A stretch of DNA of 5,006 nt from RGIG8767 sp964386235 (GTDB lineage Bacteria; Bacillota; Clostridia; Lachnospirales; Lachnospiraceae). Below are positions 1 to 4,852 of this stretch, in pieces; within the stretch, counting starts at the first letter, position 1, and each line of letters starts with the position of its first letter. Below the pieces are notes generated by a model that was given only the letters and a program-made list of their open reading frames with translations, made no database searches and had not been told where the DNA came from. A program made the translations under genes and the position numbers. Location of the stretch: the NCBI GenBank assembly GCA_964386235.1, contig CAYLSH010000112.1, forward strand, positions 1 to 5,006. The letters run 5' to 3'.

Positions 1-2
1 CC

Positions 3-287
3 ATGATGAAATTAAACCTTCAGTTTTTTGCTCATAAGAAAGGTGTAGGTTCTACAAAGAACGGTAGAGATTCCGAATCCAAGAGATTAGGTGCAAAAAG
101 AGCTGATGGACAATTCGTAAAAGCAGGAAACATCTTATACAGACAGCGCGGAACCAAGATTCATCCGGGCGTTAACGTTGGACGTGGCGGTGATGATACA
201 TTATTCGCTTTAGTTGACGGTGTGTTAAGATTCGAAAGATTAGGAAGAGATAAAAAACAGGCTTCCGTATATCCTGTAGAGAAATAA
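3..287 (+). CDS. rpmA: 50S ribosomal protein L27 (bL27), precursor with cleavable N-terminus
   Basis: bL27 is a large-subunit ribosomal protein whose N-terminal tail reaches toward the peptidyl-transferase centre. The 94-residue product begins MMKLNLQFFAHKKG and continues with the L27 signatures STKNGRDSESKRLGAKR (about residues 17-33), ILYRQRGTKIHPG (44-56) and VGRGGDDTLFA (59-69). The segment LNLQFFA before HKKG is the Firmicutes extension, known to be removed after the FF pair by the cysteine protease Prp; mature L27 would start at A10. The first ATG (base 3) gives the usual Firmicutes length; the ATG at base 6 is an alternative one codon shorter. Upstream sequence is missing, so no ribosome binding site can be seen, and the usual neighbours rplU and prp would lie just off the left edge. 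A strong terminator follows 13 bases after the stop codon, so rpmA is the end of its transcript here. Identification is very secure. Confidence 0.97.
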   Translation: MMKLNLQFFAHKKGVGSTKNGRDSESKRLGAKRADGQFVKAGNILYRQRGTKIHPGVNVGRGGDDTLFALVDGVLRFERLGRDKKQASVYPVEK

Positions 288-300
288 TACGAGTAATCAA

Positions 301-333
301 GGCTTCAGATACTTAGTGTCTGGGGTCTTTTTT
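301..333 (+). terminator. Rho-independent terminator after rpmA
   Basis: A 12-bp stem pairs 301-312 (GGCTTCAGATAC) with 316-327 (GTGTCTGGGGTC), including several G-U pairs in the RNA, around a TTA triloop. Six T residues follow directly (328-333). It lies just downstream of the rpmA stop and should end the ribosomal-protein transcript before the intergenic region. Confidence 0.88.
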
Positions 334-334
334 A

Positions 335-369
335 TGCAATAGGAAATTTCTTTGAAATTACCTATTGCA
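335..369. repeat. Inverted repeat (long hairpin) without T-tract
   Basis: TGCAATAGG (335-343) is perfectly complementary to CCTATTGCA (361-369). After one A/A mismatch the stem continues with AATTTC (345-350) and GAAATT (354-359) around a TTT triloop. On neither strand is it followed by a T-run, so it is not a standard terminator. The right arm could alternatively pair with TGCATAGG at 402-409, with one bulge. Its role is unknown; it sits at the left end of the hairpin-rich region between rpmA and obgE. Confidence 0.7.
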
Positions 370-415
370 CAAAAAACACTCCGTGAGGATGCGCACGCTT
401 TTGCATAGGTAGAAT

Positions 416-435
416 GTCGCTAAAAGCGACGCAAA
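416..435. repeat. GTCGC/GCGAC hairpin, inverted copy of the motif at 696-717
   Basis: GTCGC (416-420) and GCGAC (426-430) form a 5-bp stem around TAAAA and are followed by GCAAA (431-435). Read on the minus strand this is TTTGCGTCGC, a 5-base loop, then GCGACA. The same layout occurs on the plus strand at 696-717 with a 6-base loop. The flanking TTTGC makes the match directional, so these are two oppositely oriented copies of one motif within about 300 bases. Confidence 0.6.
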
Positions 436-444
436 AGCGGCGCT

Positions 445-470
445 AGAGTTTCGCAAGCGAAACTCTTTTT
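445..470 (+). terminator. Second intrinsic-terminator-like hairpin between rpmA and obgE
   Basis: AGAGTTTCG (445-453) pairs perfectly with CGAAACTCT (458-466) around a CAAG tetraloop, and T residues run from 466 to 470. A further seven-T run follows at 477-483. This is a good intrinsic terminator shape on the plus strand. It follows the rpmA terminator by only about 110 bases, so it may be a backup, the end of a small unrecognised transcript, or part of a hairpin-rich repeat. Confidence 0.6.
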
Positions 471-507
471 CATTCGTTTTTTTATGGTAGAATTTTTTGA
501 TAAACTT

Positions 508-516
508 TGGTATATT
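508..516 (+). promoter_or_regulatory. Possible extended -10 promoter for the obgE operon
   Basis: TGG directly before TATATT (511-516) fits an extended -10 element, with five of six matches to TATAAT. At 17-bp spacing the -35 position (488-493, TAGAAT) is poor, which an extended -10 could offset. The site lies after both terminators and before the structured leader, where an obgE operon promoter would be expected. Transcription would begin near 523, giving a leader of about 220 bases. The surroundings are AT-rich, so chance matches are easy. Confidence 0.4.
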
Positions 517-588
517 ATATACGTATGTTTTAGGTGTAATAACAACATTGTGTATGTTGAGAGCATATATAGAGAAAAGAGGAGTAGT

Positions 589-654
589 GTGAAAAATCAC
601 ATTGATATGCTGATTCTTCACAAACAACTAAAGTTGTTGGCTATTTGTTTCTGA
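589..654 (+). CDS. Possible 21-residue leader peptide (uORF) upstream of obgE
   Basis: A GTG codon at 589 follows AGAGGAG (578-584) by four bases. This is nearly the same initiation layout as obgE (GAGGAGTAGTGTG here, GAGGAGTAATATG there). The frame runs 21 codons, beginning M-K-N-H-I-D-M-L and ending L-L-A-I-C-F, and stops at TGA 652-654. The stop falls in the loop of the 639-670 hairpin, so a ribosome finishing the ORF would cover that hairpin's 5' arm. The start codon is inside a small hairpin (586-592 with 597-603, AAAA loop). No family is recognised, and the ORF is too short for its coding potential to be judged. It could be a regulatory leader peptide or simply a chance ORF after an SD-like sequence. 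Confidence 0.3.
   Translation: MKNHIDMLILHKQLKLLAICF
623..638. repeat. 7-bp inverted repeat abutting the attenuator-like hairpin
   Basis: AACAACT (623-629) and AGTTGTT (632-638) are perfect reverse complements separated by AA; the RNA would close with a slightly larger loop. The 12-bp hairpin starts at the very next base (639), so the two stems could stack coaxially. Both lie inside the possible leader ORF. Confidence 0.5.
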
Positions 655-674
655 GCGAAAACAAATAGCCTTTT
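639..674 (+). terminator. Attenuator-like hairpin with short T-tract, upstream of obgE
   Basis: GGCTATTTGTTT (639-650) pairs perfectly with AAACAAATAGCC (659-670) around the loop CTGAGCGA (651-658). Only four T residues follow (671-674), so termination may be weak or conditional. The loop holds the stop codon of the possible leader ORF. TTTCTGAGCGA (648-658) is also an exact reverse complement of TCGCTCAGAAA (720-730), next to the obgE ribosome binding site. The 12-bp stem is directly visible; an attenuator role is inference, and it could instead be one stem of a dispersed repeat. Confidence 0.5.
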
Positions 675-680
675 ATGGCA

Positions 681-734
681 GACGCAAATTTGATATTTGC
701 GTCGCCTCTTCGCGACAAGTCGCTCAGAAATGAG
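681..734 (+). promoter_or_regulatory. Chain of mutually exclusive hairpins reaching the obgE ribosome binding site
   Basis: Four stems can form here and adjacent ones compete for bases. GACGCAAAT (681-689) pairs with ATTTGCGTC (695-703). GTCGC (701-705) pairs with GCGAC (712-716). GCGAC (712-716) can instead pair with GTCGC (719-723), closing on a CAAG loop. CTCA (723-726) pairs with TGAG (731-734) around a GAAA tetraloop and would mask part of the SD sequence GAGGAG (732-737). Such overlapping pairings are typical of switching leaders, but also of GC-rich palindromic repeats. The pairings are read from the sequence; switching is inferred. Confidence 0.45.
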
Positions 735-741
735 GAGTAAT

Positions 742-2028
742 ATGTTTGCAGATCGTGCGAAAATATATGTAAGAAGCGGTAAAGGTGGCGACGGCCACGT
801 TTCTTTCAGACGTGAGAAATATGTCCCAAACGGCGGTCCCGATGGCGGTGATGGCGGAACGGGAGGAAGCGTTATTTTTGAAGTGGATGAAGGCATGAAT
901 ACGCTTTCTGATTATCGTCATGTGCGCAAATATTGTGCGGAGCATGGAGAAAATGGCGGAAAGCGTAATTGCACCGGTAAAAACGGCAGTGACATTATTT
1001 TAAAGGTACCGGAAGGCACGGTTATTAAAGAAGCGCAGTCCGGCAAAGTAATTGCCGATATGTCCGGCAAAAACAAACGCTATGTATTACTGACCGGTGG
1101 CAAAGGCGGAAACGGCAATCAGCATTATGCAACCAGCACCATGCAGGCACCCAAATATGCCCAACCGGGACAACCTGCCAAGGAACTGGACTTATTCTTA
1201 GAGTTAAAGGTAATTGCAGATGTGGGATTGGTAGGATTTCCCAATGTCGGTAAATCCACATTTTTATCCCGTGTATCCAATGCGCAGCCAAAGATTGCCA
1301 ATTATCACTTTACAACCTTGAATCCCAATTTAGGAGTGGTCGATCTGGACGGAGCAAAAGGATTTGTGGTAGCAGATATTCCGGGTCTTATTGAAGGGGC
1401 AAGTGAAGGCGTTGGATTAGGACATGAATTTTTACGTCATGTAGAACGTACAAAAGTGATGATTCATGTTGTGGATGCTGCCGGAACAGAGGGCAGGGAT
1501 CCCATCGAAGACATTTATGCGATCAATAAGGAACTGGCATTGTACAGTGAAGATTTAGCCAAACGTCCCCAGGTAATTGCTGCTAACAAAATGGATGCAC
1601 TTTCGATAGATCGTGACGAACTATTGCAGCGTCTGGAAAACGAATTTGGTCCGATGGGTTATCGGATTTTCCCGATTTCTGCAGTCAGTGGCGAGGGCAT
1701 ACGGGAGTTACTGTATCATGTGCGTCACATGTTGGATGAGATCAACGAAGAACCGACTGTATTTGAACAGGAATACGATCCGGAAATTCTTGCAGTGGGT
1801 GACGATCCTTATACCGTGGAATATGATAAAGAGAACGATGAGTATGTAATTGAAGGACCTAAGATCGAAAAAATGCTTGGATACACCAACTTAGAATCAG
1901 AAAAAGGATTTTTATTCTTCCAGAAGTTCTTAAAAGAAACCGGTATCCTGAGCGAATTAGAAGCACTGGGCATCCAAGAAGGCGATACCGTGCGTATGTA
2001 CGGACTTTCCTTCCAGTACTACAAATAA
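742..2028 (+). CDS. obgE: GTPase Obg (ObgE/CgtA), 50S subunit assembly
   Basis: Obg is an essential GTPase that binds the 50S subunit late in assembly and links ribosome maturation to GTP/ppGpp levels. The 428-residue product has the three expected domains. The glycine-rich Obg fold covers about residues 1-158, with SGKGGDGHVSF (12-22) and GGPDGGDGGTGG (31-42). The G domain covers about 159-328, with G1 GFPNVGKST (165-173), switch threonines T191/T192, G3 DIPG (212-215), G4 NKMD (282-285) and G5 SAVSG (313-317). A C-terminal OCT domain follows (about 345-428) and ends GLSFQYYK; this is the three-domain Firmicutes form. The start at 742 (MFADRAKIYV) matches the family N-terminus and follows GAGGAG (732-737) by a short four-base spacer. 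In-frame TTG 697 and ATG 730 would add residues the family lacks. It is the first gene of the operon and lies behind a strongly folded leader that may mask its ribosome binding site. Confidence 0.98.
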   Translation: MFADRAKIYVRSGKGGDGHVSFRREKYVPNGGPDGGDGGTGGSVIFEVDEGMNTLSDYRHVRKYCAEHGENGGKRNCTGKNGSDIILKVPEGTVIKEAQSGKVIADMSGKNKRYVLLTGGKGGNGNQHYATSTMQAPKYAQPGQPAKELDLFLELKVIADVGLVGFPNVGKSTFLSRVSNAQPKIANYHFTTLNPNLGVVDLDGAKGFVVADIPGLIEGASEGVGLGHEFLRHVERTKVMIHVVDAAGTEGRDPIEDIYAINKELALYSEDLAKRPQVIAANKMDALSIDRDELLQRLENEFGPMGYRIFPISAVSGEGIRELLYHVRHMLDEINEEPTVFEQEYDPEILAVGDDPYTVEYDKENDEYVIEGPKIEKMLGYTNLESEKGFLFFQKFLKETGILSELEALGIQEGDTVRMYGLSFQYYK

Positions 2029-2054
2029 TGTACCAAAAGAGAGGAAGCATAAAA

Positions 2055-2345
2055 ATGACAAGTAAACAAAGAGCATATTTGAAAAGCCTTGCCAGCGTGA
2101 TCGACCCTATTTTTCAGATTGGGAAATCATCCCTGACACCGGAATATGTGGAGGCTGTCAGAGAAGCATTTAATACAAGGGAACTCATTAAAATCACTGT
2201 TTTAAAAAACTGTCTGGATGATCCAAAAGAAGTGGCACAGGTTCTTGCGGACCGCAGTGGTTCCCAGGTGGTTCAGGTGATCGGCAGAAAGATTGTGTTA
2301 TATAAGCCTGACAAGGATAAACCTAAGATTATTTTGCCAAGATAG
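2055..2345 (+). CDS. yhbY: YhbY-family CRM-domain RNA-binding protein
   Basis: This 96-residue protein is essentially one CRM (YhbY) RNA-binding domain; bacterial members associate with pre-50S particles and act in ribosome assembly. The family pattern is visible: MTSKQRAYLKSLA at the start, the GKSSLTPE loop (23-30, corresponding to the GxxG-type RNA-binding loop of the family), the helix AVREAFNTRELIKI (34-47), and the closing strand QVIGRKIVLYK (74-84). A short basic tail ends KPKIILPR. The ATG at 2055 is preferred because AGAGGAAG (2040-2047) precedes it by seven bases and the family begins M-(T/N)-x-K-Q-R. The in-frame ATG at 2028 overlaps the obgE stop codon and lacks a suitable ribosome binding site. 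The gap from obgE is 26 bases, consistent with one operon. Confidence 0.95.
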   Translation: MTSKQRAYLKSLASVIDPIFQIGKSSLTPEYVEAVREAFNTRELIKITVLKNCLDDPKEVAQVLADRSGSQVVQVIGRKIVLYKPDKDKPKIILPR

Positions 2346-2381
2346 AGTTTTTAGAATTCTGTGAAAGGTTGTGTAAAAGAA

Positions 2382-2993
2382 ATGAAGAAAAAGATAGGCG
2401 TTTTTGGTGGTACATTTAATCCCATTCATATTGGACATTTAATTCTGGCAGAGAAAGCATATGAGGAATTTGATCTGGATGAGGTTTTGTTTGTTCCTAC
2501 GGGGATCTCTTATTTGAAGGATCCGTCCGTAGTTTTGGATAAGAAAACAAGAATTGCACTGACGGGGGAAGCAATCGGAGAAAATCCTCATTTTGCATTA
2601 TCCACTGTAGAAACAGATCGACCGGGAAGATCGTATACCTGCGAAACACTCCGGATCTTAAATAAAGAATACCCCAATTCGGAATTCTACCTTATTATCG
2701 GTGCCGATTCCCTGTTTGAGATTGAACAATGGAAATCACCTGATGAGATCATGAATAATGCCATTATTATTGCAGCAAAAAGAAATGGCTCCACAACACA
2801 GGAACTCATTGATAAAGTGGATGAATTAAAATCAAAATACAATGCAGATATCCGCTTACTTCCCTGTACATATATCGATATTTCGTCCACAGAGATCCGA
2901 GATCGTATAAAAGCAGGGAAAACAATTCGATATTTGGTACCGGAAGTGACGGAAAAATACATCAAAAAAAATCATTTATACGAGGATAAGTAA
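2382..2993 (+). CDS. nadD: Nicotinate-nucleotide adenylyltransferase NadD
   Basis: NadD transfers AMP from ATP to nicotinate mononucleotide, giving deamido-NAD, the step before NAD synthetase. The 203-residue product is a complete nucleotidyltransferase of the usual length. The ATP-binding motif GGTFNPIHIGHL (9-20) carries the H(I/x)GH signature, GADSLF (107-112) fits the NadD substrate pocket, and ISSTEIR (167-173) matches the conserved ISxTxIR motif. The ATG at 2382 places the GG motif near residue 9 as in homologues. In-frame GTG 2361 would add seven residues and has no SD before it. The SD for 2382 is weak or distant (GAAAGG at 2363-2368, 13 bases away), so translation may depend on upstream ribosomes. 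It lies 36 bases after yhbY and 8 bases before yqeK, the conserved pairing in Firmicutes. Confidence 0.96.
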   Translation: MKKKIGVFGGTFNPIHIGHLILAEKAYEEFDLDEVLFVPTGISYLKDPSVVLDKKTRIALTGEAIGENPHFALSTVETDRPGRSYTCETLRILNKEYPNSEFYLIIGADSLFEIEQWKSPDEIMNNAIIIAAKRNGSTTQELIDKVDELKSKYNADIRLLPCTYIDISSTEIRDRIKAGKTIRYLVPEVTEKYIKKNHLYEDK

Positions 2994-3001
2994 GTTTAAT
3001 A

Positions 3002-3580
3002 ATGCCTAAAACAGATCTTCAGAAACTGCAAAAAGAATTAAATAAGGAATTGGATGCGAAACGATACGAACATACCTTAGGAGTGGCATATACCGCCTCC
3101 TGCATGGCAATGCGTTATGACTGTGACATCCAAAAGGCATATATTGCGGGACTGCTTCATGACTGTGCAAAATGCATGACTCATGAAGAACGTTTATCCT
3201 ATTGCAAAAAGCATAATATTCAGGTGACGGAGATTGAAAAGCAAAATCCTTCCCTGCTACATGCAAAAGTAGGAGCCGATCTTTGCGCTGCAAAATATGG
3301 AATTGAAGATCCCGAAATCGCGGATGCTGTTTTGTATCATACCACGGGCAGACCCGGGATGACTTTACTCGAAAAGATAATTTTTATTGCCGATTATTTA
3401 GAACCGCATCGCAATGAGGCAAAAGACCTTCCCCTTGTACGAAAACAGGTTTTTGAGGATATGGATCTGGCATTACGGACGATTTTATCCGATACGCTTA
3501 TTTATCTGCAAGAGGGTGATAAAAAGATCGATCCGATGACATTTTTGACGTATCAATATTACACGTGTGAGGAGAAATAA
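3002..3580 (+). CDS. yqeK: HD-domain phosphohydrolase YqeK (diadenosine tetraphosphatase family)
   Basis: YqeK proteins are metal-dependent HD-domain hydrolases; family members have been shown to cleave diadenosine tetraphosphate (Ap4A) symmetrically to ADP, controlling this stress nucleotide where ApaH is absent. The 192-residue product shows the metal-ligand set: H24 in RYEHTLGV (21-28), the HD pair H53-D54 in GLLHDCAK (50-57), H87 in LLHAKVGA (85-92), H113 in LYHTTGRPGM (111-120), and D131 in FIADYLEP (128-135). The stretch YHTTGRPGMTLLEKIIFIADYLEP is highly characteristic of YqeK. The start lies eight bases after the nadD stop, and the nearest SD-like sequence (GAGGA at 2982-2986) is about 15 bases away. 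Translation is probably coupled to nadD. Ap4A specificity is inferred from the family. Confidence 0.94.
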   Translation: MPKTDLQKLQKELNKELDAKRYEHTLGVAYTASCMAMRYDCDIQKAYIAGLLHDCAKCMTHEERLSYCKKHNIQVTEIEKQNPSLLHAKVGADLCAAKYGIEDPEIADAVLYHTTGRPGMTLLEKIIFIADYLEPHRNEAKDLPLVRKQVFEDMDLALRTILSDTLIYLQEGDKKIDPMTFLTYQYYTCEEK

Positions 3581-3584
3581 CACT

Positions 3585-3935
3585 ATGAAAGAAAATATGA
3601 CAAAGGAATGCTTATCCACTATTTACAAAGCATTGGATGATAAAAAGGCAGAGGACATTCAGATTATTGATATTCGGGATATTTCCTGCATGGCGGACTA
3701 TTTTGTAATTGCTAATGGTACCAATGTCAATCAGGTACATGCCCTTTGCGACAATGTTTCCGAAGAAATGGCTAAGCTAAAAGTACACGAAAAGCAGACA
3801 GAAGGATATGCTGCCGGCAATTGGATCCTGATGGACTACGGTGATATCATTATTCACATTTTTGACAAAGAAAGCCGCAGTTATTATGATCTGGAACGAA
3901 TCTGGAAAGACGGAAAAAACGTGACAGAATTATAA
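3585..3935 (+). CDS. rsfS: Ribosome silencing factor RsfS
   Basis: RsfS (YbeB/Iojap/DUF143) binds ribosomal protein uL14 on the 50S subunit and blocks joining with 30S when nutrients are scarce. The 116-residue product has the core motifs IDIRDISCMADYFVIANG (28-45), EGYAAGNWILMDYGDIIIHIF (73-93) and YYDLERIW (100-107), and is of normal length. The ATG at 3585 is chosen because GAGGAG (3569-3574), inside the last codons of yqeK, lies ten bases upstream. In-frame GTG 3567 would overlap yqeK and add six atypical residues. ATG 3597 is possible but further from the SD. The four-base gap to yqeK implies co-transcription and probable coupling. It is the last gene of the operon; a terminator begins 17 bases after its stop. 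Confidence 0.96.
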   Translation: MKENMTKECLSTIYKALDDKKAEDIQIIDIRDISCMADYFVIANGTNVNQVHALCDNVSEEMAKLKVHEKQTEGYAAGNWILMDYGDIIIHIFDKESRSYYDLERIWKDGKNVTEL

Positions 3936-3952
3936 TCCTTGAATTTGTTTAT

Positions 3953-3996
3953 AAAAAAACTACCGGTTACTGCTGAAAGTGATCGGTAGTTTTTTT
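3953..3996. terminator. Bidirectional intrinsic terminator between rsfS and lexA
   Basis: CTACCGGTTACT (3960-3971) pairs with AGTGATCGGTAG (3978-3989), with two G-U pairs in the RNA and a six-base loop. Seven A residues precede it (3953-3959) and seven T residues follow it (3990-3996). Each strand therefore reads stem plus U-tract, so it can end both the rsfS operon (plus) and lexA (minus), which converge here. It lies 17 bases past the rsfS stop and about 30 bases past the lexA stop. Confidence 0.92.
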
Positions 3997-4026
3997 ACAT
4001 TAATTCTTTATCTAAAACATATCGGA

Positions 4027-4647
4027 TTAGTGATATAAACGGAATACGCCGAATACCTTACCTAAGATCTGACAGTCATTCACAATGATGGGATCCATGG
4101 TATCATTCTCCGGCTGTAAACGAATATGATCCTTTTCTTTATAAAAAGTCTTGACTGTGGCAGAATCGTCAATCAAAGCCACAACCGTATCTCCATTTCT
4201 GGCAGTAGAACAACTCTGTACAAATATCTGATCCCCATTGTAAATACCGGCATTGATCATGGAATCGCCCTTTACTTTTAAAACAAAGGAAGGCTGACCG
4301 TTGGGCACCATTTCTGCCGGAACAGGGAAGTAATTCTCAACATTTTCTTCTGCGAGGATCGGAGTACCTGCAGCAACGGTTCCGATAACCGGGAGACTTA
4401 CCATTTCGGTACGCACCATCTGAAAATTATCATCGCAAATTTCAATCGCACGGGGCTTGGTAGGGTCACGGCGGATATATCCATTCTTTTCCAAAGTCTC
4501 TAAATGAGAGTGCACGGAAGAAGTGGACTTCAGATTCACAGCATCACAGATCTCACGCACAGCAGGCGGATAGCCCTTATTTAAAATCTCATCTTTAATA
4601 AAATCTAATATCTGTTGCTGTTTGGCAGTAATCTTACCCTGTCCCAT
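4027..4647 (-). CDS. lexA: SOS repressor LexA
   Basis: LexA represses DNA-damage genes and is inactivated when RecA filaments stimulate its self-cleavage. The 206-residue product is full length. The N-terminal winged helix-turn-helix spans about residues 1-70, with AVREICDAVNLKSTSSVHSH (29-48) carrying the recognition helix. The self-cleavage bond is A93-G94 in VAAGTP. The peptidase-S24 core has the catalytic serine S129 in KGDSM (126-130) and lysine K166 in ATVKTF (163-168). All catalytic residues are present, so it should be an active, cleavable repressor. The minus-strand start at 4647 is preceded by GGAGG (plus positions 4655-4659) at seven bases. Two SOS boxes overlap its promoter, so it is probably autoregulated. 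Fifty-five bases of its HTH region (4508-4562, codons 29-47) recur exactly at the right end of the window. Confidence 0.98.
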   Translation of the reverse strand: MGQGKITAKQQQILDFIKDEILNKGYPPAVREICDAVNLKSTSSVHSHLETLEKNGYIRRDPTKPRAIEICDDNFQMVRTEMVSLPVIGTVAAGTPILAEENVENYFPVPAEMVPNGQPSFVLKVKGDSMINAGIYNGDQIFVQSCSTARNGDTVVALIDDSATVKTFYKEKDHIRLQPENDTMDPIIVNDCQILGKVFGVFRLYH

Positions 4648-4677
4648 ATCGGATCCTCCATTTTTTTAATTTTTTAT

Positions 4678-4707
4678 ATTGTAACACAGGAGTATACTAA
4701 AAAGCAA
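4678..4707 (-). promoter_or_regulatory. lexA promoter (sigma-A type)
   Basis: On the minus strand, TTGCTT (plus 4702-4707) and TACAAT (4678-4683) are separated by 18 bases. They match the -35 and -10 consensus at four and five of six positions. Transcription would start near 4671, giving a leader of roughly 24 bases that includes the GGAGG ribosome binding site. The -35 element is overlapped by a LexA box. Confidence 0.7.
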
Positions 4708-4731
4708 ACATATATTCCAAATATTTGTTCG
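4704..4731 (-). promoter_or_regulatory. Tandem LexA/DinR operator (two SOS boxes)
   Basis: The Bacillus-type SOS box is CGAACRNRYGTTYG. On the minus strand, CGAACAAATATTTG (plus 4718-4731) differs from it at one position. GGAATATATGTTTG (plus 4705-4718) differs at two and shares one base with the first box. The second box covers most of the lexA -35 element, so bound LexA should block RNA polymerase. Box consensus is established knowledge; occupancy is inferred. Confidence 0.75.
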
Positions 4732-4759
4732 GTTTTATTTAACATCTTAGTTTCATACT

Positions 4760-4787
4760 TTGAACACAAAATAAACACATTTATACG
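4760..4787 (+). promoter_or_regulatory. Possible promoter for the divergent gene at 4853
   Basis: TTGAAC (4760-4765) and TATACG (4782-4787) are spaced by 16 bases on the plus strand, each matching consensus at four positions. It would give a leader of about 60 bases. It lies about 30 bases beyond the SOS boxes, so LexA binding there would not directly cover it. The AT-rich background makes this tentative. Confidence 0.3.
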
Positions 4788-4799
4788 CTATCATTTTAC

Positions 4800-4830
4800 T
4801 TGGAAATTTTTGTAATAAATTTATTTCCAA
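4800..4830. repeat. 8-bp inverted repeat in the leader of the divergent gene
   Basis: TTGGAAAT (4800-4807) and ATTTCCAA (4823-4830) are exact reverse complements separated by 15 AT-rich bases. The repeat sits between the possible promoter and the ribosome binding site of the gene at 4853, where a repressor operator or weak hairpin could lie. No known regulator site is recognised. Confidence 0.4.
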
Positions 4831-4852
4831 TAAATAGTGAAAGGATAAAAAA

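Noticed and set aside
358..627. Minus-strand 89-codon ORF in the rpmA–obgE gap
   Set aside because: It runs through a perfect terminator hairpin and AT-rich control sequence, has no convincing ribosome binding site, and its product resembles no known family. It looks like chance open frame in noncoding DNA.
335..735. Complete insertion sequence or CRISPR array
   Set aside because: There is no transposase ORF, no clear target-site duplication, and no regularly spaced direct repeats; the palindromes are of different sequence and irregular spacing.
697..741. Longer obgE start at TTG 697 or ATG 730
   Set aside because: The added residues are absent from the Obg family, the extension would be encoded by hairpin sequence, and the only good SD (732-737) serves ATG 742.
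618..945. Minus-strand ORFs overlapping the start of obgE (618-896 and 724-945)
   Set aside because: They are antisense to the strongly conserved glycine-rich Obg domain; the proline/serine-rich product of 618-896 is what that antisense reading gives.
2028..2054. Earlier yhbY start at ATG 2028 overlapping the obgE stop
   Set aside because: A strong SD (2040-2047) sits inside this extension at the right distance from ATG 2055, and the family starts there.
2361..2381. Earlier nadD start at GTG 2361
   Set aside because: No SD precedes it, and ATG 2382 places the GGTFNPIH motif at the usual position.
3567..3584. Earlier rsfS start at GTG 3567
   Set aside because: It would overlap yqeK and consume the GAGGAG that fits ATG 3585.
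4615..4815. Plus-strand 66-codon ORF across the lexA start and promoter
   Set aside because: It covers the lexA start, promoter and SOS boxes, is AT-driven, and has no ribosome binding site.
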